Shown piece after piece: positions 27,096-37,170 of a stretch of DNA of 64,000 nt (position 1 is the stretch's first letter; each line of letters opens with the position of its first letter). Position numbers and translations under genes: made by a program. A model generated the notes under the pieces. That model made no database searches. It saw nothing but the letters and a program-made list of their open reading frames with translations, and was not told the DNA's origin. The stretch lies in NCBI GenBank assembly GCA_022641835.1, contig CP048723.1:310001-374000 (forward strand). The letters run 5' to 3'. The stretch is from Petasospora fabianii. Lineage: Eukaryota; Ascomycota; Saccharomycetes; Phaffomycetales; Wickerhamomycetaceae.

Positions 27096-29264
27096 ATGAG
27101 TACCATCGAGTCGAGCGTCACGCGTCTTCTCGTTGCGACGAAGCACTTGCTCGAGTCCTTGACTCAATGGGCTAAACTCATGGCATCGGAGACGGATATC
27201 TCAGATGCATATGTTCAGCTCGGCAACGAGTTCAAGGTGGCTTGTCGTGCCTTCTCCAATGCAGGAGTCGATGTCAGCGACTTGGGCGACGTTCCTCACT
27301 CCCTTAGAATTGTCTTGGAGGAAGCTCTATGTGAGTCTCCCTCGCAGGAAAGTCTTGACAAATTCCTCCCGAGCATAAGAGAGATTATTGTGTCGCTTTT
27401 ACAGAATCTGAAGACCAAGCAAGCCGTTGCGCGTCAGCTCAAAGTTAACAAGTCTAGAGATAGCGTCAGATCCAGTGCCGCTGATGAGGTCACCAGAAGA
27501 GGAAGCATCAACTCGTCAACTCAGTCATCCAGAAGTGGAACTCCTGATACAACCCAACGCCCAAGCTCCGCCAAACCCCAACCCACACCCTCTCAGCTTC
27601 AAACACCAACAGCAGAATCAACAACCTCGCCCACTCCTGCTCCACCTCCAGCACCCACCCGTTCCACAGAGAATACATCGAGCCGTACAGCTAACGCACT
27701 TGCCCAATTGCAGAAGGGTGACTCGCTGCAGCGCCGTGCCTCAAGAAGATTCTCCGCTTATCAATATGCCAAACTCACCAGTTACTCCCCAGGAAGAGAC
27801 AGAGACCACGAACTTCCAGATCAATCTGTCATTGAACGAACTCGCAGCATTCGCCAAAAGAGCCCACTTCAAGGACGCCCCACTAAGGCTATACAAGAAA
27901 CCGATGATTCTCAAACTTTGAACATTTTCATAAAGATTGGCGAAAGGGTAAAGAAATGCCGCATCTCCACGCCAATCACATTCACAGCTTTAAGGCTACT
28001 ATTTGTTGAGAAGTTTGCATATTCTCCAGGAACAGGTCAATTTCCTGATATATACATACAGGATAAGGCCAGTGGTGTTGATTATGAGCTGGAAGAGTCT
28101 CTGTTCTCCGATGTCGAAGAAGGTTCCGTCATATCGTTAAATGTGAACAAGAATGCAGAGGCGCTTGATACGGTAAGTCGGAACATTGAGGAGTTAAAAG
28201 AGCAGTTGAAAAACAATCAAGACCAATTTTTCCAGAGCACAAGAGAGTTCATCGATGAGTCTAATAACGGCATTCTCCAAAAGCTTCAGGCACTAGTGGA
28301 GACTGCATCCGCTGCCGTTTCTCCGAGTGCGGCACAATCACAACCAACCAGCAAGGGCACTACAAACAATAAGAGCGAAGCCTTAGCTTCAACAAAGCCA
28401 GCGGGAATCTTCAATGATATCTCTGATATCCTCGATATTCGCCATGAGATATCAGTAATCAAACAAATCAACACGAACAATAAAGTTGCCTTCAAGGATT
28501 CTATTGATCGTGTTTTGCAGAAGGTTCGTGACTTCAAGTCTCTCTCCCTCGATACATCCAAATCTTCAATGCGTACATACGTTGAGGAATCTCACCAGAA
28601 ATTATCAAATGACTCTGATGCTCTTCTCACCAAGTTTGATGATCTTCAGGATCTCATTGAGGCTTTGAGAAAGGATGTGGCTCAAAGAGGAGCACGTCCT
28701 TCTGAGAAACAGCTTGATTACGTTGCTAAACAGTTGGATAGTGCCCAGAATGAGCTTGACACAATGGTGAAGTATATCGATACAGAAAAGCCACATTGGA
28801 AGAAGATTTGGGAGACAGAACTTGATACAGTTTGCCAAGAACAGCAATTCCTGACACTTCAAGAGGATCTTGCACATGACCTAAGGGAAGATCTTGAGAA
28901 GGCCACAGAGACCTTCGATCTTGTCAAGCAATGTTGTGAAGAGCAGACTAAGAACCCGAGAACTAGAACCAAAAATTTGCCTCTGCTTGAACCTGGAACT
29001 TTGCCAAACTTAAGAGATGCCCTTTTGTCTGAGGTCGCTGCGTTAAAGCCAAACCATGACAGTCGTGTCGAAGCTATTGAGAAGGCTGAGAAACTAAGGG
29101 AAAGGGAAAGGGAACTATCGATGCTGAATGGCTTTGAAGAAGAGCTAGGTGGCTTCGTTGAAGAGAACAAGTTGAAGAAGAGTGGTGGTATTGAAGAGGT
29201 TGAGCGCGTTCGTCGCATGAAAGATGAACAAAACTTAAGGAGTGCATTCCCGCCACTATTCTGA
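27096..29264 (+). CDS. BUD6: Polarity factor and formin cofactor Bud6/Aip3
   Basis: Bud6 binds actin and the formins Bni1/Bnr1, promotes actin-cable nucleation, and sits at the bud tip and neck. The 722-residue protein starts MSTIESSVTRLLVATKHLLE, matching the conserved AIP3 N-terminal segment (SVTRLLVATK.LLE.LT.W). A Ser/Thr/Pro-rich, probably phosphorylated linker covers about 110-260. The AIP3 domain proper begins near 268 ('LNIFIKIGERVKKCRI') and runs to about 700, mostly coiled coil. It contains 'KHEISVI'-like and 'DFKSLSL' segments. The length matches yeast Bud6 (788). The ATG at 27096 lies directly before the conserved block. Confidence 0.93.
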   Translation: MSTIESSVTRLLVATKHLLESLTQWAKLMASETDISDAYVQLGNEFKVACRAFSNAGVDVSDLGDVPHSLRIVLEEALCESPSQESLDKFLPSIREIIVSLLQNLKTKQAVARQLKVNKSRDSVRSSAADEVTRRGSINSSTQSSRSGTPDTTQRPSSAKPQPTPSQLQTPTAESTTSPTPAPPPAPTRSTENTSSRTANALAQLQKGDSLQRRASRRFSAYQYAKLTSYSPGRDRDHELPDQSVIERTRSIRQKSPLQGRPTKAIQETDDSQTLNIFIKIGERVKKCRISTPITFTALRLLFVEKFAYSPGTGQFPDIYIQDKASGVDYELEESLFSDVEEGSVISLNVNKNAEALDTVSRNIEELKEQLKNNQDQFFQSTREFIDESNNGILQKLQALVETASAAVSPSAAQSQPTSKGTTNNKSEALASTKPAGIFNDISDILDIRHEISVIKQINTNNKVAFKDSIDRVLQKVRDFKSLSLDTSKSSMRTYVEESHQKLSNDSDALLTKFDDLQDLIEALRKDVAQRGARPSEKQLDYVAKQLDSAQNELDTMVKYIDTEKPHWKKIWETELDTVCQEQQFLTLQEDLAHDLREDLEKATETFDLVKQCCEEQTKNPRTRTKNLPLLEPGTLPNLRDALLSEVAALKPNHDSRVEAIEKAEKLRERERELSMLNGFEEELGGFVEENKLKKSGGIEEVERVRRMKDEQNLRSAFPPLF

Positions 29265-29332
29265 TCCCTCGATCACTTACCTAAATACACGAACTAATGT
29301 CATACACAACTCATTAAAATGTCGTAATTCGT

Positions 29333-31873
29333 TCAAATTGTTTTCACTAAGTAGTCTAAGCAGTCCTTAAACTTGGCTCCATTATTCCTCAACTCCTGTA
29401 TGAATGCTGATCTGATGATCGCTCTCAAGCGCTCACGTAAAGACTGGTCCTTCGACAACGCTCCCTTCAAGTTCATGAAAGTTTCAGAGATAAGACTGTC
29501 GATTAACAGAGAAAATCCAGTTGTACTGATTTGTATGTTCTCAGTAGCCTTGCAATATGATGTAGTAAGGTTTTGGATGAGAAGTCTAAGCTGTTTAGTG
29601 ATGATCTCCATTGGTACGAGATCCGTGTCAAGAGTGTTTTGTTTGATCCTAATCCTGAAGATCCCTATCATGGAACTCACAGCGAGCCGGTGTGAGTTGA
29701 CCACTGGAGTGTATGGTGGCATCTGATCATACCTCTTGATCACATTGAGTTGCTCAACATCTATCTCGTATCCACAAAAAGTAAAAGTTTTCTCGGCAGA
29801 CATATGTCTCTGGCCCTGAGTCCCGAAGTTAACAGCAGATTTAAGCTTGTTGATGCTAACCCCATAATCCTCAAATCCTCTCTCTACCATATTCTTCATT
29901 TTGACGAGTTGCTCAACTTCACACGACACCACCAAAAAATCATCTGCAATTCTCAAAACAAGACTATTGGTACGATCAAGAAAATGGAATTCCTTTTCAA
30001 TCAGGTCATCATATACCAGGTCACAAAACAAGCTCGATAGGTGCATGCCTTGGAAGACACCCTTTTTCCTCTTGTACAGTTTCTTATTCACTCTCGTCAC
30101 GGTGCCATTCAACTGCAAACGACAGACCTCTATAATCTCATGACCCGTTAGTATATGGTGTCTTCGATCTCCAGCCATTGATGGTACTCTCTTGTCCTTC
30201 AGCAGACATAAATCGGAAAAGTCGCCGAACCTGTTTGATTTCTTGGCCTGCATTGTATCGATATCAAGTTCTCTCTCCTCCAAGTAGTGATACTGCTCTT
30301 TGATGTCAATCATTCCAGTGACAATTTCGAGGATTTTCTTTTGGGGAAGTGTATCATAACAAGAACGGGCATCAAACTTCAGGAAGAACAAGTCAGGAAC
30401 ATTTCCGTAGATTTGCCTCAACTTTCTCTTGAAAACCGCTATCTGCAGTGGAATCTGGCTGACAGAAGTGAGCTTCGGGAAACGGCTCCTTTGTGTGATT
30501 CTGATATGGTTTAACACATGCTTTGACGGCCGAATCTCTTTCTGAATATGTTCCATGAAGCTGAAGGACTCATTTTCATTCTCCCCCTTGAAGGGAACAC
30601 TAATCGCTCGGAAGTCATTGTTCTTTTTCGGCATTACTCGAAGTTTGGATCGTAGATGAGGCGATGATTCTGCTTGAGATACGCTTAGTGGGTCAGAGGC
30701 GACTTCGAGGTTCTCATGAATATAGCTCTCAAGGAATGGCTGTGAGATTTCCTTCCATACTTTATGTTTGAAGAAGTGGATAGTCTTCTCAGAAGAAATA
30801 TGGGTAATGTGAAAGAAAGAGGCAAGGATTTTGACAAAGAAATGGTTAAATAGCCAATATATGAACTGGCGAAGCAAATCATGTTGTTTCAATGACTCTT
30901 GCTTGTTACACTTTCGTTGATGTCCTGGAGAAAGCCAAGCGATTGTTGATGTCTTGATACCAGCGAGACATTCATCAAGGGTGATTTTTGTTCCTTTATC
31001 ACCGTGGACGAGCTTTGAGAGAGACCTCAGAATTACTGACTTGTTGGCATTACAGCCGAACAAAGACGATGGAAAGACCTTCTCAAATGTGGTAATACAG
31101 AACTTCATTACTTTATCTTTGGGTACACTGTACCCAATAAAATCTCTATATGATGTAGTAATGTTGGGACAAGTCGAGTGCAAGATAGCGAAGTAAGAGC
31201 AATTCATGTGATTCATAATGGCCCTAGACCCTAGTTTGGCGAAATCTCTTAGGTTTGGTGGAAGCTTTTTGTTGGAAGATGATGCCTTCATCTCGTTTTT
31301 GAACACAGACTCCATCAGTTCCATCTTAGTAGAGGGGATGGGGGACATATACTTCACAGACTGTGAGGATTTGTACAGAGCTGGGTCGAGAGATATGTAT
31401 TGATTGCGATGTGAATCTAGTTTGTTGGTCATGAGTGGGTCCCCAAATAGTTGGACAAACTGATTTCCTTGGTGTTCATAGGCCGTGAACTGAGTAAGGA
31501 GACATGATGTGGCTCTGCTGCCGATGCAATGATGAAGGAGCCTCCATTCCGGTGTTCTCAGAAGTCGGTTGCTGGCGTTTGAACATCGAGTGTATGCCGG
31601 TGCTGTTGTCAAGTCGGACAGTGCATGCTGATATCCTTTCGTAAGAGCATTCTTCATATGTCCTTCTTTGATCAATGCTACCCTACAGGAGTCCAGAAGC
31701 TCGTTGAATGTCCATTCAGGGTCCACCTCTAGTTCAACTGCGGTCTTGTTGGGCCCGACCACTATCCGAGAAAGCATCGACTTCAGCTCCTCTGCATGCT
31801 CTTCGGGGATTGAGCATCTGAGATCGTTCGATATGATATCTCCGAGGGGAACCAAGTCCTGTGAGGGACCCAT
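29333..31873 (-). CDS. EST2: Telomerase reverse transcriptase catalytic subunit
   Basis: The 846-residue protein is close in size to yeast Est2 (884). In order it shows an N-terminal TEN-like region; a T motif (about 340-377, FFHITHISSEK followed by HKVW); motif 1 (RVMPKKNNDFRAI, about 412-424); motif A (FLKFDARSCYDT) with catalytic Asp501; motif B' (KGVFQGMHLSSLFCDLVYDD, about 604-623); motif C (RIADDFLVVS) with Asp644 and Asp645; motif D/E (TFTFCGYEID, about 696-705); and a C-terminal thumb. All three metal-binding aspartates are present. It uses the TLC1-type RNA to extend telomeres. It is a host gene, distinct from the copia remnants nearby. It is divergent from TAD3. Confidence 0.96.
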   Translation of the reverse strand: MGPSQDLVPLGDIISNDLRCSIPEEHAEELKSMLSRIVVGPNKTAVELEVDPEWTFNELLDSCRVALIKEGHMKNALTKGYQHALSDLTTAPAYTRCSNASNRLLRTPEWRLLHHCIGSRATSCLLTQFTAYEHQGNQFVQLFGDPLMTNKLDSHRNQYISLDPALYKSSQSVKYMSPIPSTKMELMESVFKNEMKASSSNKKLPPNLRDFAKLGSRAIMNHMNCSYFAILHSTCPNITTSYRDFIGYSVPKDKVMKFCITTFEKVFPSSLFGCNANKSVILRSLSKLVHGDKGTKITLDECLAGIKTSTIAWLSPGHQRKCNKQESLKQHDLLRQFIYWLFNHFFVKILASFFHITHISSEKTIHFFKHKVWKEISQPFLESYIHENLEVASDPLSVSQAESSPHLRSKLRVMPKKNNDFRAISVPFKGENENESFSFMEHIQKEIRPSKHVLNHIRITQRSRFPKLTSVSQIPLQIAVFKRKLRQIYGNVPDLFFLKFDARSCYDTLPQKKILEIVTGMIDIKEQYHYLEERELDIDTMQAKKSNRFGDFSDLCLLKDKRVPSMAGDRRHHILTGHEIIEVCRLQLNGTVTRVNKKLYKRKKGVFQGMHLSSLFCDLVYDDLIEKEFHFLDRTNSLVLRIADDFLVVSCEVEQLVKMKNMVERGFEDYGVSINKLKSAVNFGTQGQRHMSAEKTFTFCGYEIDVEQLNVIKRYDQMPPYTPVVNSHRLAVSSMIGIFRIRIKQNTLDTDLVPMEIITKQLRLLIQNLTTSYCKATENIQISTTGFSLLIDSLISETFMNLKGALSKDQSLRERLRAIIRSAFIQELRNNGAKFKDCLDYLVKTI

Positions 31874-31912
31874 CCTAATCCTGGGGAACGGCCTGAGACG
31901 CCGCAGTACTAA

Positions 31913-31975
31913 ACGCGTATTGTATCAGTGGGGCAGAAGAGATGAGATGAAGACGCGTGCGCGCGCGCGCGAAAT
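31913..31975. promoter_or_regulatory. Two MCB sites and a GC-alternating block in the EST2-TAD3 promoter
   Basis: ACGCGT occurs at 31913-31918 and 31953-31958. The second runs straight into about 14 bp of alternating GC (to about 31971), followed by an AT-rich stretch. The whole divergent spacer is only 180 bp. MCBs suggest G1/S expression; the CGCGCG run resembles an Rsc3-type nucleosome-clearing site. Confidence 0.5.
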
Positions 31976-32053
31976 ATTTTTTGAAGATTTAACGCAAATA
32001 GATAAACTAGTCTCCCAAATGATCCCTTTTGTTTGCCTTAATCTCCACTCTTC

Positions 32054-32995
32054 ATGGTGAAAAAGCTCCATACAACGGCCAAGATCGATTATTCTCGATG
32101 TATAGTTGAAGACCGGCTGCTTCAAATCCGGGATCAGAATGCTTCCTCGGAACTCGTCTTGACAACAGCATGGGCCATCACAATTGAACCCAAGACATCA
32201 CCCAAAGTTCTTGGGCTCATACGAGAGCTGAGTGCTACTGATCCCATCCCACTACAACATGTCAAACGTCTTCAAAAGTCTGGTAAAGGTGATCTCACCG
32301 TCATACTGTGCAGTGCGAAACTGATGAATGAAGAAGAACTCATTGACAAGTTGAATGGAGGAGGTATTGCTTATAGCACCATGTCCACTTTAGATGTACC
32401 CGCACACTGTCCACCAACTAAGGCCATGGCTCTTGAATGGGGCAGGCTTCATTGGCCTCTTGTTTGGAAAGGAAATACCAACGACCAGATTCTTGCAGAG
32501 ATGACATTTGACATGGCCCAGATCGAACTACACCTTAGTATGATCTCGAAGACATCAACTACAACAACTACGGGGCTTCCGATCGTTACAGCCATTGTTG
32601 ACCCAGAACTGAAGGAAGCAATTGCTGTTTCATCTGATAGCAGACATGAACATCCCCTCGATCATAGCATTATGAAGTGCATAAACCTTGTGTCTTCCGC
32701 AGAGCAAAAAAGTCGAAAGGACAAAGACGTTGCCGATTATCACTACCTTTGCAGTAACTATCATGTGTACACTACTCATGAACCTTGTACTATGTGCTCT
32801 ATGGCCCTCATTCACTCCAGAATCTCGCGGCTCATCTATTTGAAGAGAAGTCCTCTCACTGGAGCGTTGAACCCAAAAAGTGGAGAAGGTTATATCGTAC
32901 ATGACCACAGACTTCTTAATTCGAAATTTGAAGTCTTTGAGTGGATCGGTGAAGACTTTTGTGTACCCGATATCGATCCATCGACTAATGCATGA
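32054..32995 (+). CDS. TAD3: tRNA-specific adenosine-34 deaminase, structural subunit
   Basis: Tad3 pairs with Tad2 to convert A34 to inosine in the anticodon wobble position. The 313-residue protein (yeast Tad3 322) has the C-terminal deaminase fold. The zinc ligands are His200 in 'HPLDHSIM' and Cys245 and Cys248 in 'EPCTMCSMAL'. Asp203 occupies the place of the catalytic glutamate of active deaminases. Loss of that Glu is the defining trait of the Tad3/ADAT3 subunit, which is catalytically silent and helps bind tRNA. The N-terminal half (PLQHVKRLQKSGKGDLTVIL) is the family-specific tRNA-binding part. The ATG at 32054 was used; the leader upstream is the shared promoter with EST2. Confidence 0.94.
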   Translation: MVKKLHTTAKIDYSRCIVEDRLLQIRDQNASSELVLTTAWAITIEPKTSPKVLGLIRELSATDPIPLQHVKRLQKSGKGDLTVILCSAKLMNEEELIDKLNGGGIAYSTMSTLDVPAHCPPTKAMALEWGRLHWPLVWKGNTNDQILAEMTFDMAQIELHLSMISKTSTTTTTGLPIVTAIVDPELKEAIAVSSDSRHEHPLDHSIMKCINLVSSAEQKSRKDKDVADYHYLCSNYHVYTTHEPCTMCSMALIHSRISRLIYLKRSPLTGALNPKSGEGYIVHDHRLLNSKFEVFEWIGEDFCVPDIDPSTNA

Positions 32996-33018
32996 TTTCA
33001 TAGAGACTTTAGATTATT

Positions 33019-33516
33019 TTATTTATGTATACTTTCGAAGCCATCAAGCAGCTCGATAATCTCACTTGTCATTGTGTCCTTGATCTCTCTCTTTCCGGGA
33101 TATGCAACATCTTCTAAGTCCTCATTATACTCGTTCAGCTCTCGCAGTATTTCAAGGAACCGTTCTCTTTCTTGTTTCAACTCATCGTCTAAAAGTTTTG
33201 ATACCACTTTCAGATGTTGTGTAGCCACCGCACTCTTCTCTTCCGAGCTATCTCCATCAGTATTCTTGATTCTTTCAATTCCCTGCCTTGAGGATGTTGA
33301 GGCGGATGCCACATCGTTACACCAGTGATGCAATGATTCATTGACATTTATAGATCTCTCGTCAATCACTGCCATGAGATATTTCCTTATCCGCTTAAGA
33401 AGGGAGTTCGGTGTGTCCTTAGCAAAAGCCCTCTTAATGCGACTCAGTGGTACCGCCTCCTTTGCCGATGATCGTTCCAGTAAGAATGGAAGCAGAATTT
33501 CTAGTTCAGACACCAT
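33019..33516 (-). CDS. Probable inner-kinetochore protein of the Nkp2/Cnl2 family
   Basis: The 165-residue protein starts MVSELEILLPFLLERSSAKE, then 'AVPLSRIKRAFAKDTPNSLL' and 'KRIRKYL' followed by a helix. This fits the Cnl2/Nkp2 N-terminal pattern (E..iL..FLL, then a hydrophobic residue-rich 'F...FP' region, then an L/IYr.L helix). The second half is a predicted coiled coil rich in Glu, Leu and Lys, as in Nkp2 (153 residues in yeast). Nkp2 and Nkp1 belong to the Ctf19/CCAN complex at centromeres. An MCB site (33621-33626) lies about 105 bp upstream of the start. Similarity is weak, as expected for this fast-evolving family; another small coiled-coil protein is possible. Confidence 0.45.
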   Translation of the reverse strand: MVSELEILLPFLLERSSAKEAVPLSRIKRAFAKDTPNSLLKRIRKYLMAVIDERSINVNESLHHWCNDVASASTSSRQGIERIKNTDGDSSEEKSAVATQHLKVVSKLLDDELKQERERFLEILRELNEYNEDLEDVAYPGKREIKDTMTSEIIELLDGFESIHK

Positions 33517-35315
33517 GATTATCTATCTTTTCCCTTCAAGTCGGTGGGGTCCAGCCTCTTCAACACAAGAAAGTGGAACAAGCAGTGGATGTACATATAT
33601 TTCGTGTTTTGTCTTTGTTTACGCGTCGCGCTTCCAGCGTTACGCGCCACACACAAATTCCCTCACTGTCTGTTCCCTGGAACTAAGAACGTCCATCTGA
33701 TAGGTTCTGGTAATCAATAAGGTGTGTAGATGTGCGAGTGCAAGAGAAAGTGGCAGCCTTATCATGATCTTGGCATGACTTGTGTGTAAGGCTCATTATA
33801 TTAGGGTTAGCATTGGTGGCTGAATCATGACTTGCGCTTATATAACTGACAAGTCAAATACGTTCAAGCTTACGAAATTGTCAGCCCAATGTTTTCCAAT
33901 GGGCAGCATTGTATGTCTTTGACATATATAGCTTTTTAAGCTAGTTGTAGAAGCTTGTAATCATTGATATTTTTTATCGAAACTAGCTCCAGAAGCGGCA
34001 AAGAGACTAGAAAAATTAACGGGCGCTGCCCACTTTGGGCCCAAACCGTCGCTCGCCAAGGTTATACTCAGTCTCCCACTGCCAGATCTAGATTACAGAG
34101 GTTTCCTCGTTTTATGCTGGCGTCGAGTTCTTATGACACATATCTCTGTAGGGTAGCGAAAGTGAGTGTTTAGATAACCGATCTGTGAAGCCATTATGTC
34201 ACCAAATTGCGGACGAGGTACTAGTAGAGCAGAGTAACGTGCCAGGGAAAATAATACTACGACTACAGTCTCCTCTTAGAAGGGCTATCTATCAAAGTAT
34301 CAAATTAAATAGAACCGCACAGTTCGTCACTATGTCATACTGCGAAGAAGAGTCAACCTGGGGAAGAGTACTGGGGGGTTAAAACTTATGAAACAGGAGC
34401 AAAAATAGATGCAGAGCAGTAAAGACAGCTGACTGTCTAACAATGGTCACATGTTTTCTATACCTAAGAAGTCCAAACTGGTTTTCGGGATCATAAGGAG
34501 GGTAATGAGAAGGGGAAAAAGGGACAAAGAATGTATCGAAATTGATAAAATGCATCCTCATGCAGGGGAGTTTGTCACAAACCCAAATCAGGTAAGTTTC
34601 GCAGCCGCGGCTGGGTTACTCAACATAACTCAATTAATGGTATGAAATCTCTCATGGTTGATCACTATAACTTTATACTAAAGTTGGTCTTTGTAGTAGT
34701 GGGCAGAAAGTGGAAAATTCTAGGCTTGCTATACAGCAAGAGGAAGGAAAATCGACAATGTTTGAAAGTTTTTAGGGGTTTTTATGACATTAGATATCAA
34801 ATAATTTCTAATTCATCGCAAACCACCTTATAAGTTGAGCAAAATATGGTAAGATTTCTTTACACAATCAATCAATCTCTACAAATTGTTTGCCAAAGCT
34901 AAAATTTTGACATAATAAGTAGATGGTCTCAAAATATACTGTCAAGTATACGAGCTATCCAACTAAGCTTATCAACAAGCTCCAGCTAGCTGTCGAAGAA
35001 TCATTGATTGAGCCAGAAGCTGCATTGGCATACCTTTAACCCCTTTTTCCAACGGAGAGGCCATATAATTGCCCAGACTTGGTGGCTTGCATTTCTATCT
35101 ACACGCAGAAACCACAGTTGTGTCATGAAGCCGAAAAGGAGTTCAAAAAAGTGCAGTTCACAACTCTTGTTCACTTTGTCTGTTGAAGAAGCAAGTGATT
35201 TTCGAAAGGACAACTAAACAGCATTACAGGGCCAGATGGAGCAGATGAACTCCATTAAATTTATGCGTAACAAGAAAAGAGAAAGGTGGTCTTCTTGTAG
35301 TTAAGCTTTTTGTCT
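33517..35315. other. Gene-poor spacer at the left edge of the transposon island
   Basis: The first 200 bp should hold the promoter of the Nkp2-like gene, with ACGCGT at 33621-33626. Beyond this no intact gene was recognised. Short open frames occur (for example 34185-34382 and 34451-34645), but none resembles a known protein or has neighbours' codon usage. A coding-like stretch near 34923-35215 is listed separately. No tRNA gene was recognised. Confidence 0.6.
34923..35215 (+). pseudogene. Decayed coding-like stretch of unknown origin
   Basis: The frame starting at ATG 34923 reads as plausible protein (for example KLINKLQLAVEESLIEPEAA) for about 85 codons with one interruption. Its composition is more protein-like than the surrounding frames. 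I do not recognise the family. It could be a host gene relic or part of an old mobile element. It ends about 100 bp before the first LTR remnant. Confidence 0.25.
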
Positions 35316-36887
35316 CCATGATTACATTTGGGGTAGATAGAGGAGTAGTATTCAGCATTGGTTATACAGAACAGAGAGGTACCAAGGTATGTGGGCAGAA
35401 CTTGGCCCTCTTTTAGTTTAGCAGATGGAGCCAAGCAGCATAGCTCGACGAACAGGCAAGTGTCATCAGCCAAAAGAGCAAATAATAGCACGGCATAACA
35501 CGACTCATTCATAAAAGATAACACGCATGTGGCGCTAACCATGTAGGTAGTAATAGGTTAGAGCTTGACAACCAATATTTTATAGCCTACCTCGTTGCCA
35601 AATACAATAGTAACAAAACAGACTCAAGATAAGCCAAACCGAGAGACCAGTAATTTTGAAAGTTGGTCTTAGACTTGGTCAGAACCATAGCAATAAGGGC
35701 ACATACGGGAGCTTTAGGGACAATTGCTAATTTCCTTGTGGTATGGAAGCACCCGTCTGTAGGAGTCAAAGCTCTCTTGGCATAGCAGAGTCCGCCGGAT
35801 TGTGAGTTAACATAACAGAGTATAGGCTGGAACCTGATACTCTCCTAGCAAATTCAAAGCTCCCTTTACAACCAGGATTAGTAGCTCTCACAGAGGATTT
35901 CGTAAAACTGAATTTGACACCTTTGCTAGTGGCCTGGGGCACAGACACAAGATTCGCAGTAGCAGATGGAATGAACATGCAGTTATTCAACTGGAGAATT
36001 GACCCATCCTGCAGTGGCAAGAGAACATTACCAGTGCCAGAAACTGGAAGTGGTTTACCACTAACATCGCAGACCTCTTCATCGACAGTTGGTGAGATCG
36101 ATTGGAACCAGCAAGAGTTGTTGAAGATATGACGAGAACACCCAGAGCTAATGTATACATGATTATTCTTCAGGACATCAGACACACCAAACGAAGTAAG
36201 ATGTTGCTTCTCCCTTTCTTTGTGTTCCTCAACCTTTTTGAGATACTCAGCTGTTTTAGGTAGTGGACACACACGAGCAATGTGTCCAGGTTGATGGCAG
36301 TTGTGGCACCAATAGGACGACTTCGTTGGAGAGGGACGATAATCAGAATCAGATGAAGGCGAGGGCGCAGCAGTGGAAGGCAGTTCTGTAAGGGCAAGCC
36401 CAGAGAGGGTGGCTAGTGTGAAATTAGACATATCAGTTCGATAGCGCTGATGGTAGGCAGACATTATCTTTTTGACGGGACGTTCAGACCAAAACTTGTT
36501 TTGAAGATAAGACAGAAACAAGCAGGAATCGGCATGTTCAGGGGGGAGCTGTTCCAGAATGGTTGTGAACGTCGCACATTGTTGAGCGAGGTAATCAATA
36601 ACAACATTTACATCAGATGAAACAGGGGTGGACAACGAGTTAAGAGCTTCCAGGGCAGCATTCACATTCTTAAGCTGGTCAGCATTAGAAGCTGACTCCA
36701 TGGTTCCAATGGCCAATAATGTGCGTTGGGGTAAAGATTGAAACGGCAGAGACGGAGGTATGAGGGCAAAACTTGTTTTTCTAATTGTTTAGGAAGTGGC
36801 GCGATTCAGCGTGGCCCCAAGACAAGAAAACCGGCTGGCCGGCACTAACCCTGTGTAGGCTCGAAATTGACAACTAATTATCCAACA
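35316..36887 (-). mobile_element. Shortened copia-type element with LTR-like ends
   Basis: On the minus strand an LTR-like segment (about 36717-36887) is followed by a gag-like frame (35766-36716). A short RNase-H-like tail and a second LTR-like segment (about 35316-35577) come next. The gag-like frame is 316 codons, still open, with a CCHC zinc knuckle (CHNCHQPGHIARVC) and the beginning of a copia-type protease-like region (SSGCSRHIFNNS). Most of pol is missing. The two LTR-like ends differ clearly, so this is an old, broken copy. Confidence 0.75.
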
Positions 36888-37170
36888 GCCCCCTGGCTGT
36901 CAAATACCGTAGCAGTAAGATAAGATCTAGGCAATCTAAGCTAGACAATCTAAGTTAGAGAGAGCAGTCGCTTGTTGAGAATATCAGCAATTCAGTTGCG
37001 GAATCATACTTGAGTTTCAAAGAACCATGAAACCCCCCGCACGTCAATGTGCTCTGGGATGGAAAAACAGAATGACTAGCAGAAACAAAAAAAGAATACT
37101 CAAGATCGTAGCTAAGTGTACCAGCAAGAAACTTAGCAACACCTACCGCCTATGGCCTGTTCAGCTGTCG
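36888..37170 (-). mobile_element. Old 3' pol and polypurine-tract remnant
   Basis: Just inside 36888 on the minus strand lies a G-rich tract (CCAGGGGGC), typical of the site directly before a 3' LTR in this family. Beyond it is sequence resembling the RNase-H end of copia pol. The copy is heavily decayed and lacks a recognisable 5' part. Confidence 0.5.

Noticed and set aside
26684-27175. 163-codon frame in the MMS22-BUD6 spacer
   Set aside because: It lacks an ATG start, overlaps BUD6 in another frame and has no recognisable motif; the region reads better as a divergent promoter.
29333-31873. EST2 reverse transcriptase as part of the retroelement island
   Set aside because: The T motif, motif 1 and motif E are those of telomerase, it is whole, and it is separated from the LTR remnants by two host genes.
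33881-33910. Small inverted repeat GCCCA...TGGGC in the left spacer
   Set aside because: The arms are only 5 bp, which is expected by chance.
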